This document shows positions 17,292 to 25,332 of a DNA stretch of 64,000 bases, piece after piece. This DNA comes from Halieaceae bacterium UBA5085. GTDB taxonomy: Bacteria > Pseudomonadota > Gammaproteobacteria > Pseudomonadales > Halieaceae. Each line of letters starts with the position of its first letter. Positions within the stretch are counted from its first letter, which is position 1. Both the position numbers and the translations under genes were made by a program. The notes under the pieces were generated by a model. The model was given only the letters and a program-made list of their open reading frames with translations, did no database searches and was not told the origin of the DNA. The stretch covers positions 15,903-79,902 of the forward strand of contig DIAF01000046.1 of the NCBI GenBank assembly GCA_002414665.1. Direction: 5' to 3'.

Positions 17292-18410
17292 ATGATGCTA
17301 CTCACCGTCAATGCTGGCAGCTCCTCTCTGCGCCTCGCCGCATTCAGCGTAACCGGCGGCGAACCGGAACCGGTTGCCAGCGCGCGTTACGAATTGCAGG
17401 GTGAGTCCGGGGCAGAGCTCCTGCGCAACTTCCTTGAGCAATACAAACCGGGGCACATCACGGCCGTGGTGCATCGCATCGTCCACGGGGGGCCGTATTT
17501 CTCCGGGCCTGGCCTGATTGATGCTGCTGCAGAGCAGCAGCTGGTGCAGCTGGCGCCACTGGCGCCCCTGCACACGGGGCGATCGCTGTCGCTGGTTCGC
17601 GCCGCCCGGGCGCTGTTGAACGCCGACACACCGCACATCGCCAGCTTTGACACCGCGTTCTACACAGACCTGCCGCAGCTCGCCCGCCACTACGCCCTGC
17701 CTGCGGAACTGACCACGCGCCACGGCCTGCGGCGCTACGGCTTCCACGGGCTCGCCCATGAAGCGCTGTGGCGGCGCTGGTCCGAGGTCGCAGCGCAGGG
17801 TACGAACACAGGTCGCATCCTCACACTGCAACTGGGCTCAGGCTGTTCCATCACCGCTACCCGCGATGGCAGACCGATGGACACGTCCATGGGATTCACC
17901 CCGCTCGAGGGCCTGATGATGGCCACCCGCAGCGGCGACATTGATCCAGGCCTGTTGCTGTATCTGCAACAGCACCATGGCTGGAGCACCGATGAACTGG
18001 ACGACCTGCTCAACCGCCAGAGCGGGCTGCTTGGCGTGTCGGGCCTGAGCGCCGACATGCGCGTGTTGCTGGCATCCGAAAGTGCGTCGGCAAAGCTTGC
18101 GGTGGGGCTATACTGCTATCGCGTGCGGAAATACATTGGTGCCTACCTCGCGGTGCTGGGTGGTGCGGACAGCATCGTGTTCGGTGGCGGTGTCGGTGAA
18201 AATGCCCCGGAAGTGCGCACGCGCATTCTCGTCGATATGGACTGGGCTGGCGTCCATATTGACACGGTCGCGAATCGCGTGGCGACGGGGCGGGAACACC
18301 GCATCAGCCCACCTGAGAGCCCAGTCAGCGTCTGGGTGCTGAAGGCAGACGAACAGGCGCTGATGGCCAGGCAGGCCGCAGCCCTGCTGGCAGCACAGGC
18401 GACGCGCTGA
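17292..18410 (+). CDS. ackA: Acetate kinase
   Basis: Interconverts acetyl phosphate plus ADP with acetate plus ATP. The 372-residue ASKHA-fold enzyme has TVNAGSSSLRLA at the N-terminus, VHRIVHGG, ASFDTAFY with the catalytic aspartate, RRYGFHGLAHE, LQLGSGCSITATRDG, DTSMGFTPLEGLMMATRSG, and IVFGGGVGENAPEVR in the C-terminal domain. It is about 25-30 residues shorter than E. coli AckA, but all the signature blocks are present. It lies 45 bases before phosphoketolase, whose product acetyl phosphate is its substrate, so the pair makes ATP by substrate-level phosphorylation. No phosphate acetyltransferase gene is adjacent. Confidence 0.95.
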   Translation: MMLLTVNAGSSSLRLAAFSVTGGEPEPVASARYELQGESGAELLRNFLEQYKPGHITAVVHRIVHGGPYFSGPGLIDAAAEQQLVQLAPLAPLHTGRSLSLVRAARALLNADTPHIASFDTAFYTDLPQLARHYALPAELTTRHGLRRYGFHGLAHEALWRRWSEVAAQGTNTGRILTLQLGSGCSITATRDGRPMDTSMGFTPLEGLMMATRSGDIDPGLLLYLQQHHGWSTDELDDLLNRQSGLLGVSGLSADMRVLLASESASAKLAVGLYCYRVRKYIGAYLAVLGGADSIVFGGGVGENAPEVRTRILVDMDWAGVHIDTVANRVATGREHRISPPESPVSVWVLKADEQALMARQAAALLAAQATR

Positions 18411-18455
18411 TCGGAGCCATACCGCCCCACCAAACACCCACAGGAGCTGCAACTT

Positions 18456-20846
18456 ATGGACAGGCCCGGGAACACATCGCCTCTGGAGGCCGACGAACTT
18501 CGCCAGTTAGACGCCTACTGGCGCGCCTGCAACTACCTGGCGGCAGGCATGATCTACCTCCGCGACAACCCGCTACTGCGGGAACCACTGCGGCCTGAGC
18601 ACATCAAGGAGCGGCTGCTCGGCCACTGGGGTAGCAGCCCGGGTTTGAGTTTCCTGTACGTGCACCTGAACCGGCTTATCCGCAAATATGACCTCAACGC
18701 CATTTACCTGGCAGGGCCCGGCCACGGCGCACCTGGCGTGCTGGCACCCGTGTACCTGGAGGGCACCTATTCCGAAGTCTACCCACACAAGGCAGAAAAC
18801 AGCGCTGGCCTGCTGCAGTTCTTCCGCGATTTCTCCTTTCCCGGGGGCATCGGCAGCCACTGCACGCCGGAGACTCCGGGATCGATTCACGAGGGCGGCG
18901 AGCTGGGCTACAGCCTCTCGCATGCCTTCGGTGCGGCTTTCGACAACCCCGACCTGCTGGTTGCGGTGATGGTGGGTGACGGCGAGGCCGAAACCGGCCC
19001 ACTGGCCGCCGCCTGGCACTCGAACAAGTTTCTCAACCCGCGCCGCGATGGCGCGGTGCTACCCGTGCTGCACCTGAACGGATACAAGATCAATAATCCC
19101 ACGGTTCTCGCGCGAATATCGCACGAGGAACTCGAAGCGCTGTTCCGCGGATATGGCTGGTCCCCGCTGTTTGTAGAGGGCGACGACCCCGCGCTGATGC
19201 ACCAGGCGATGGCAGCGGCGCTGCAGCACTGCGTGACGGAAATACGCCGTATTCAGGAGGACGCGCGAGGCTCGACAACGTCCGAGCCCCAACGTCCGCG
19301 CTGGCCGATGATCGTACTGCGCAGCCCGAAAGGCTGGACCGGCCCGAAAACCGTCGATGGCCACGCGATTGAAGGCAGCTGGCGAGCACATCAGGTACCT
19401 CTGGCGAAGGTACGCGAGGATGCCGAACAATTGCGGTGCCTGGAAAACTGGCTGCGCAGTTACCGGCCCGATGAACTGTTTGACGCAGAGGGGCAATTGA
19501 ACAGTGAACTGAAGGCGCTCGCACCGCAGGGGAACCGCCGCATGAGCGCCAACCCGCACGCCAATGGTGGCCTGTTGCGCAAGGCCCTGCAGCTGCCCGA
19601 CTTCCGCGACTATGCCGTTGCCGTGCAGCAACCTGGCGCGAGTGTTGCGGGGAACACGTTCCCGCTGGGCGAGTTGCTGCGCGATATACTGCGCGCCAAC
19701 CCGGAGAATTTCCGCGTGTTCGGGCCCGATGAAACCTCATCCAACAAGCTGCATGCCGTCTACGAGGCCAGCAAGAAGACCTGGATGGCCGACCGGGCGC
19801 CGGGAGATGACGATGGCGGCGAACTGGCTGCGGATGGCCGCGTTATGGAGCTGCTGTCCGAACACACGCTGGAGGGCTGGCTGGAGGGCTACCTGCTGAC
19901 CGGGCGTCATGGTTTCCTGTCAACCTACGAGGCTTTTGTGCACGTGATCGACTCCATGTTCAACCAGCATGCGAAGTGGCTGGACGGCGCGGAGGACATC
20001 GACTGGCGCGCACCGATCTCATCGCTGAACCTGTTGATTACCTCGACGGTCTGGCGCCAGGACCACAACGGCTTTACCCACCAGGACCCCGGCTTCCTCG
20101 ACCTCGTCGTGAACAAGAGCCCCAGCGTTGTGCGTGTGTACCTGCCGCCGGACGCCAACACCCTGCTCAGCGTGGCCGACCACTGCCTGCGCAGCCGCAA
20201 CGACATCAACGTGATTGTGGCCGACAAACAGCAGCACCTGCAGTACCTGGACATGCCTGCGGCAATTCGCCACTGCATACAGGGCATCGGCATCTGGGAC
20301 TGGGCCAGCAACGACCAGGGCGAAGAGCCCGATGTCGTCCTGGCGGGCTGCGGGGATGTGACCACGCAGGAGGCACTGGCGGCTGTGGAACTGTTGCGGG
20401 AGCATTTCCCCACACTGAAGATCCGCTTTATCAACGTAGTGGACCTGTTCACACTGACGTCTCCCCAGGAGCATCCCCACGGCCTTCCGGACCGCGACTT
20501 CGACAGCCTGTTCACGGTGAACAGGCCGATCATCTTCAACTTCCACGGCTACCCCTGGCTGATTCACCGGCTCGCCTACAAGCGCAGCAATCACGCCCAC
20601 CTGCATGTGCGCGGCTACAAGGAAAAAGGCAGCATCAACACACCGCTGGACCTCGCCATCAAGAATGAGATTGATCGATTCAGCCTGGTGATCGACGTGA
20701 TCAACCGCGTGCCTGGCCTGCTGGTGGCGGGCGCCCATGTGCGGCAGAAGATGCGCGAGCTACAGCTTGACTGTCAGGCCTACGCCTATGAACACGGCGT
20801 CGACAAACCCGAGATCCGCAACTGGCGCTGGGGTGCCTGCGGGTAA
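18456..20846 (+). CDS. xfp: Phosphoketolase (xylulose-5-P / fructose-6-P type)
   Basis: Cleaves xylulose 5-phosphate (and possibly fructose 6-phosphate) with phosphate to acetyl phosphate and an aldose phosphate, using thiamine pyrophosphate. The 796-residue protein has the N-terminal signature LDAYWRACNYLAAGMIYLRD, GPGHGAPG, SFPGGIGSHCTPETPGSIHE, the TPP/Mg motif GDGEAETGPLAAAWHSNKF, and the C-terminal block FNFHGYPWLIHRLAYKR. A GGAG ribosome site lies before the ATG. With ackA it forms a compact operon for acetate and ATP production. Such pairs in gammaproteobacteria often sit in low-oxygen or stress islands. Substrate preference cannot be read from the sequence. Confidence 0.96.
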   Translation: MDRPGNTSPLEADELRQLDAYWRACNYLAAGMIYLRDNPLLREPLRPEHIKERLLGHWGSSPGLSFLYVHLNRLIRKYDLNAIYLAGPGHGAPGVLAPVYLEGTYSEVYPHKAENSAGLLQFFRDFSFPGGIGSHCTPETPGSIHEGGELGYSLSHAFGAAFDNPDLLVAVMVGDGEAETGPLAAAWHSNKFLNPRRDGAVLPVLHLNGYKINNPTVLARISHEELEALFRGYGWSPLFVEGDDPALMHQAMAAALQHCVTEIRRIQEDARGSTTSEPQRPRWPMIVLRSPKGWTGPKTVDGHAIEGSWRAHQVPLAKVREDAEQLRCLENWLRSYRPDELFDAEGQLNSELKALAPQGNRRMSANPHANGGLLRKALQLPDFRDYAVAVQQPGASVAGNTFPLGELLRDILRANPENFRVFGPDETSSNKLHAVYEASKKTWMADRAPGDDDGGELAADGRVMELLSEHTLEGWLEGYLLTGRHGFLSTYEAFVHVIDSMFNQHAKWLDGAEDIDWRAPISSLNLLITSTVWRQDHNGFTHQDPGFLDLVVNKSPSVVRVYLPPDANTLLSVADHCLRSRNDINVIVADKQQHLQYLDMPAAIRHCIQGIGIWDWASNDQGEEPDVVLAGCGDVTTQEALAAVELLREHFPTLKIRFINVVDLFTLTSPQEHPHGLPDRDFDSLFTVNRPIIFNFHGYPWLIHRLAYKRSNHAHLHVRGYKEKGSINTPLDLAIKNEIDRFSLVIDVINRVPGLLVAGAHVRQKMRELQLDCQAYAYEHGVDKPEIRNWRWGACG

Positions 20847-20920
20847 ACGTGCAAGACTGAAAATCGACCAACATGACTCGATGGGGTTGCCCCCCGAACA
20901 TGCAACAAGGACTGCAAACC

Positions 20921-21682
20921 ATGCATAACATTGATCTGACCGGCAAGGTCGCACTCGTAACCGGCGGCAGTCGCGGCCTCGGCAAGGCCATGTGCCACGG
21001 GCTGGCCAAGGCCGGAGCCGACATCATCGTCGTCAGCAGGCGGCTGGAAAACTGCGAAATTGTCGCGGACGAACTGCGCGCCAAGGGGCGCAAGGCGCTG
21101 GCGCTGTCGGCACACATGGGTCGCACCGAGGACATCGACAGGGTCATTGAGGCCGCCTACGACGCATTCGGGCGCGTGGATATTCTGATCAACAACGCCG
21201 GCATGAACCCAATGATTGGCGAGCTTTCCGACCTGCAGCCGGATTTGTTCCAGAAGCTGTTTGATGTCAACACCAAGGGGCCCTGGTACCTGGCATCACG
21301 CATGGCACCGAGAATGGCAGAGCACGGCGGCGGTTCGGTGATCAATGTGATTTCCGTCGGCGGCCTGAAGCCCTCTGCACTACAGGGCTTCTATGCCGCC
21401 ACGAAGGCCGCGCTGGATGCACTGACCAAAGTGATGGCTGCGGAATGGGCTGGCAAGGGCATACGGGTCAATAGCCTGGCCCCCGGCAGCTACCACTCCG
21501 ACCTGTTCGACAGTGCAGCAAATATCCCCGGCTATCTGGACGGGGCCATTGCGGCATCATTGCAGAAACGGGTGGCTGAAACCGATGAAATCATCGGGCC
21601 TGTGCTCTACCTGGCTAGCGATCTGTCGAGCTTCACCACAGGGCACACCCTGGTGACTGACGGGGGCTATATGGTGTTGTGA
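20921..21682 (+). CDS. SDR-family oxidoreductase
   Basis: A 253-residue classical SDR: TGGSRGLGKAM, INNAGMNPMIG, VINVISVGG with the catalytic serine, and FYAATKAALD giving the Tyr and Lys. A C-terminal TGHTLVTDGGYMVL is typical of the family. VVSRR after strand two suggests NADP(H). The ATG at 20921 (MHNIDLTGKVAL) is preceded by AAGGA; an in-frame ATG at 20900 is less likely. It follows phosphoketolase by 74 bases on the same strand, so it may belong to that transcript, or to the acyl-CoA operon that converges on it. The substrate is unknown. Confidence 0.88.
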   Translation: MHNIDLTGKVALVTGGSRGLGKAMCHGLAKAGADIIVVSRRLENCEIVADELRAKGRKALALSAHMGRTEDIDRVIEAAYDAFGRVDILINNAGMNPMIGELSDLQPDLFQKLFDVNTKGPWYLASRMAPRMAEHGGGSVINVISVGGLKPSALQGFYAATKAALDALTKVMAAEWAGKGIRVNSLAPGSYHSDLFDSAANIPGYLDGAIAASLQKRVAETDEIIGPVLYLASDLSSFTTGHTLVTDGGYMVL

Positions 21683-21740
21683 GGGACAAAGCGCCAGACA
21701 GACCGCCCAGCCGGTAGTCTTTACCTGCCGGTATTCACCC

Positions 21741-22754
21741 CTAAAGCACCAGTTCAGCCATCTGGCGCAGGAACTCGCGGTCACCGTTGACCAGAATGGT
21801 GGTTACCGGTGAACGCTTCCAGTCCTGCAGCCGTTCACGTATGCGGTCAAGCGGGCCGCACAGCGCGATCTCATCGGCAAAGGTGTCCGGCACCATGTCG
21901 ATCGCCTTCTCACGCTCACCGGCAAAGAACAGCTCCTGAATCTGGTCCGCCTCATCCGGAAAGCCCAAACGCGCCATCAGGTCTTTGTGGAAGTTGTTGG
22001 TCTTGGAGCCCATGCCGCCCACATAGAAACCCAGCATCGCCTTGACCGGGCGCAACGCCGCTTGCAGGTCATCGTTGATATTGACCATGACCATGGGGGC
22101 AATTTCGAAGCCCGGCTTTGCCGCCACCAGCTGGCTTTCGTACACATCATGGCGCCAGGGTGAGTAGTACAGAGGCAACCAGCCGTCGGCAATTTCCGCG
22201 GTCTGCGTCACGTTTTTGGGCCCTTCAGCACCAATGAAAATCGGTAGATCGGCCCGCAGGGGGTGGGTGATCGACTTCAGCGGCTTGCCCTGCCCCCAGG
22301 CATTGGGGCCGTGATAGGGCAGCGGGTAATGCTCGCCATCGTTGGACACGGGCTCTTCGCGGCGCAGAATCTTGCGGATGATGCTGACGTATTCGCGGGT
22401 GCGCGCCAGAGGCTTGCTATAGGGCTGGCCGTACCACCCCTCAACCACCTGCGGTCCGGACACGCCGAGGCCAAGCATCATGCGCCCGCCAGACAGGTGA
22501 TCCAGCGCCAGGGCCGCCATCGCGCAGGACGCCGGCGTGCGCGCGGAAAGCTGCGCGATCGCGGTTCCAAGACGGATACGGGAAGTGTGTGCACCCACCC
22601 AGGCCAGCGGCGTAAAGCAGTCATTACCCCAGGACTCCGCCGTCCACACGGAATCGAAACCAAGGCGCTCCGCCTCCTGTGCCATACCGACAAAATCCGG
22701 CGGCGGCTGTGCGCCCCAGTAACCCAGTTGCAGACCCAGTTTCAGTGAACTCAT
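21741..22754 (-). CDS. LLM-class (luciferase-like) flavin-dependent oxidoreductase
   Basis: A 337-residue bacterial-luciferase-superfamily TIM barrel. Recognisable parts are MAQEAERLGFDSVWTAESWGND, TSRIRLGTAIAQ, ALALDHLSGGRMMLGLG, and IFIGAEGPKNVTQTAEIADGW. The family includes F420-dependent dehydrogenases and FMNH2-dependent monooxygenases. Annotation pipelines often call this type F420-dependent, but most gammaproteobacteria do not make F420, so the cofactor is open. It is the last gene of the leftward acyl-CoA catabolism operon, and its ATG overlaps the stop of the TetR gene (ATGA). A role in oxidising the same substrate class as the acyl-CoA dehydrogenases is inference. Confidence 0.88.
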   Translation of the reverse strand: MSSLKLGLQLGYWGAQPPPDFVGMAQEAERLGFDSVWTAESWGNDCFTPLAWVGAHTSRIRLGTAIAQLSARTPASCAMAALALDHLSGGRMMLGLGVSGPQVVEGWYGQPYSKPLARTREYVSIIRKILRREEPVSNDGEHYPLPYHGPNAWGQGKPLKSITHPLRADLPIFIGAEGPKNVTQTAEIADGWLPLYYSPWRHDVYESQLVAAKPGFEIAPMVMVNINDDLQAALRPVKAMLGFYVGGMGSKTNNFHKDLMARLGFPDEADQIQELFFAGEREKAIDMVPDTFADEIALCGPLDRIRERLQDWKRSPVTTILVNGDREFLRQMAELVL

Positions 22755-23404
22755 TGTGAGACCTCTATCGTCAGAATCATGTTCTCAACGCATTCGGTGA
22801 ATACCGTTCGCGCATTCTTCTTTAGCAGGTGCCGCATCAGGGAGCGCACCAGCGCGGCGTCCTCCGCGGGCAACTTGTCGACATCGCTCATGCTCACGCG
22901 CGAGCCTGAACGCTTGCTGGCGATTTCCATTAAAATGACACTCATCACAGTTGTAGAGACCCATTGCACCGTGTCCGCAAGCCGCTCATCCGTCCGCCCG
23001 GTTTGCGCCAATATACGGGCCAGGATTGCTATCTGGGCCAGCCATGCACTGGCGATATGCTGTTGCCAGCCGATGATGGTGAACAGGGCGGGATTGGCCA
23101 GAAAATAGTCGCGTGTGGCGAATGCCCAGTGGCGGATCTGCGACTGCCAGGGCTGATCCGGAATTTCAGGATTGAAATCACGCAACATACGATCGGCCAC
23201 CGCCTCCATCAGCTCATCCCGATCACTCGCATAGCGGTAGATCGCCATCGGCGTGATACCGAGGGCCTTGGCAATGGCGTTCAGTGAGAGGTCTTTCTCG
23301 GGCTCACGGGCCATGAGTTCGACGGCCTTGTCGACGATGTCCTCCAGCGACGTTTTTGGCGGCCTCCCGCGCCGTGTCACCGGAGTGCTCACAGTTTGCT
23401 CCAT
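22751..23404 (-). CDS. TetR-family transcriptional regulator
   Basis: A 217-residue repressor-type protein. An N-terminal basic stretch (VTRRGRPPKTS) is followed by a TetR helix-turn-helix (SLNAIAKALGITPMAIYRYASDRDELMEAVADRML, read in two parts around residues 45-78). A ligand-binding alpha-helical domain completes it. The ATG at 23404 overlaps the end of the enoyl-CoA hydratase gene by 16 bases; the longer in-frame extension upstream is antisense-like hydratase sequence. Its position inside the acyl-CoA operon suggests it represses that operon in response to an acyl-CoA or the parent substrate. The AT palindrome at 26550-26564 is a candidate operator. Confidence 0.88.
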   Translation of the reverse strand: MEQTVSTPVTRRGRPPKTSLEDIVDKAVELMAREPEKDLSLNAIAKALGITPMAIYRYASDRDELMEAVADRMLRDFNPEIPDQPWQSQIRHWAFATRDYFLANPALFTIIGWQQHIASAWLAQIAILARILAQTGRTDERLADTVQWVSTTVMSVILMEIASKRSGSRVSMSDVDKLPAEDAALVRSLMRHLLKKNARTVFTECVENMILTIEVSQ

Positions 23405-24204
23405 ACGGGTGCGCGACCCTCCTGGAACGCCTGCATGGATTCTTCCATGCACCCGGAAAAGTACCCCAGAACCTGCGTGCGGTTTTCCAATTCCATGGCA
23501 TGGCGCAGGCTGGGGGCGTCCTGATTGGCGCGAATGCCTTTCTTGGTCATCCAAACGCCATACTCACTGTTCTCGAGAATCATTTGTGCCAGACGGGTGG
23601 CTTCCGGGATCAGTTCATCAGCCGGTACCACCCGGGATACCAGGCCAAGCTCACGGGCTTCCGCGGCGGGGAAGACCCTTCCGGTCAGCATCAGCTCTGT
23701 CGCGGCGGAAACGCCGACAATACGCGGCAGCAGATAGCTGGTGCCCACGTCGCAGGAGGACAGGCCCGTCTTGATGAATACCGAGCCAAACTTGCCCACC
23801 TCGGCTGTAATGCGGATATCGCAGGCCAGCGCCAGCGCCAGGCCGCCACCCACCGCGGCCCCGTTGACGGCCGCAATGACAGGCTTGTCGCACTCCTGAA
23901 TGGCCAATACCAACTCCGCCAGATACTCCTGGTACTTGTAGACATAGCCCAACTGGCCCATGCCCTCGGTGCCAGGCACCGAACCGGGCCGGGATCCACT
24001 GGACTTCAGATCTGCTCCCGCACAGAAGCCCTTGCCCCGCCCCGTGAGAATAACCACCCGCGTTTCGCGATCGTTGTTCAGGCCGCGGAACACCGCCAGC
24101 AACTCGCCGATCAGATTCTCATTCAGGGCGTTCAGGCGATCCGGCCTGTTCAGGCTGACCTCAAGCACTCCCTCTGCCAGCTGTCGTCTCAGCACCGTTT
24201 TCAT
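23389..24204 (-). CDS. Enoyl-CoA hydratase/isomerase family protein
   Basis: A 271-residue crotonase-fold protein. LNRPDRLNALNENLI is near the N-terminus, then GRGKGFCAGADLKSS (oxyanion-hole strand) and VIAAVNGAAVGGGLALALACD, the CoA-binding and second oxyanion segment. GLSSCDVGTSYLLPRIVG stands where hydratases carry their second glutamate. There I see S-S-C-D instead of a Glu-rich G-x-x-P-E, so hydratase activity is not assured and isomerase or hydrolase chemistry is possible. It lies 49 bases downstream of the second acyl-CoA dehydrogenase and acts in beta-oxidation-like degradation. Confidence 0.88.
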   Translation of the reverse strand: MKTVLRRQLAEGVLEVSLNRPDRLNALNENLIGELLAVFRGLNNDRETRVVILTGRGKGFCAGADLKSSGSRPGSVPGTEGMGQLGYVYKYQEYLAELVLAIQECDKPVIAAVNGAAVGGGLALALACDIRITAEVGKFGSVFIKTGLSSCDVGTSYLLPRIVGVSAATELMLTGRVFPAAEARELGLVSRVVPADELIPEATRLAQMILENSEYGVWMTKKGIRANQDAPSLRHAMELENRTQVLGYFSGCMEESMQAFQEGRAPVWSKL

Positions 24205-24253
24205 AATGTCGTCACTCGTGATGTCATTGGTCGATCGCCCTTGATCGAAGTCA

Positions 24254-25321
24254 TTACAAACAGGAACGCTCCGGGTTCAGGGCGATCGCCCGGCCCAACT
24301 GCTCCAGGGCGACATTAACACCGCCAGACAGCATCTCGTAATGCCGCGCCCATACTGCATAGCGCCAGAGTGGGTAGTCACGGTCATGCCCCAAACCGCC
24401 GTGCACATGCTGGCAGCCCGCCAGGACCCGGTGGCCGGCTTCTGCCGCCCAGATGCGCGCCGTGAGCACATCCAGTTCGGCGTCCTCGCCATTGTCCAGC
24501 TGTGTTGCCGCCGCAAGGGCAGCAAGGCGCAGGTTCATCAGGTCGATCCAGCAATCTGCCAGGCGTTGGGACACGGCCTGGAAACTTCCGATGAGAACAC
24601 CGAACTGCTCGCGCTCGCAAACATGGTTGCGGGCGAGTTGCAGAGCGGCATCCAGTACCCCAGTCTGCGCCATGGCGCAGGCCATCGCCCCGCACTGGTC
24701 CAGCCAGGCCAGTAATTCGGCGCCACCCAGCCGCTGCGCGGTTGCCCCGTCAGCCTGCAGCCGTCCCAACGGCTCCAGAGCCGTGCTTGTCTGCGCCTGC
24801 CAGGTCACCGCCTCATTGGAGGCTTCAAGCAGGCACAGGCACCAGCCCTGCCCGTCGCGGGCGGGAACAACCAGGTGATGGCAGCCACGGCCATGGGCAA
24901 TGCCATCCAGCGACCCGCTGAGCCGACCGTTCACACAGCGCAGCGTATTGCCATCGGTGCGTGTGGAAGCCGCCATCCAACCGTCAACAGCAAGCAATGG
25001 CGCCAGCGCCGAGGCCCCCTGGCTGCGCTCTATGGCCAGAGTCGCCAGACCGTGAGCCAGCAGCGGGACAGGCGCGGCCGTAGCGCCAACCTGCTCCAGA
25101 ATCAGGCCGAACTCCAGCAGGCCCAACCCACCGCCACCGGCCTCCTCGCTGGCAGCCACCGCAGACAGGCCGGCCTCACGCAGGGTTTGCCAGAGTTCCT
25201 GATCAACGCGCCGGTCCCTTTGTTCTATCTCCCGCAAGCGTTCCACTGTGCAGCCGTCAGCCAGAATCTCTCGCGCGAGTTCTCGCACCTGTTGCTGCAG
25301 TTCCGTCAATGCAAAATCCAT
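24254..25321 (-). CDS. Acyl-CoA dehydrogenase, beta-type partner
   Basis: A 355-residue acyl-CoA dehydrogenase-fold protein: MDFALTELQQQVRELAREIL at the N-terminus, a middle beta domain with GSLDGIAHGRGCHHLVVPAR, and C-terminal VHGGLGHDRDYPLWRYAVWA. The sequence is divergent from canonical FadE. The usual FAD and substrate motifs are weak, and no Glu stands in the catalytic position near the C-terminus. This resembles the second subunit of heteromeric dehydrogenases known from steroid side-chain degradation (FadE/IpdE pairs). It follows the other dehydrogenase gene by 11 bases, as expected for an obligate partner. The substrate is unknown. Confidence 0.87.
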   Translation of the reverse strand: MDFALTELQQQVRELAREILADGCTVERLREIEQRDRRVDQELWQTLREAGLSAVAASEEAGGGGLGLLEFGLILEQVGATAAPVPLLAHGLATLAIERSQGASALAPLLAVDGWMAASTRTDGNTLRCVNGRLSGSLDGIAHGRGCHHLVVPARDGQGWCLCLLEASNEAVTWQAQTSTALEPLGRLQADGATAQRLGGAELLAWLDQCGAMACAMAQTGVLDAALQLARNHVCEREQFGVLIGSFQAVSQRLADCWIDLMNLRLAALAAATQLDNGEDAELDVLTARIWAAEAGHRVLAGCQHVHGGLGHDRDYPLWRYAVWARHYEMLSGGVNVALEQLGRAIALNPERSCL

Positions 25322-25332
25322 AATGCCTGCCC

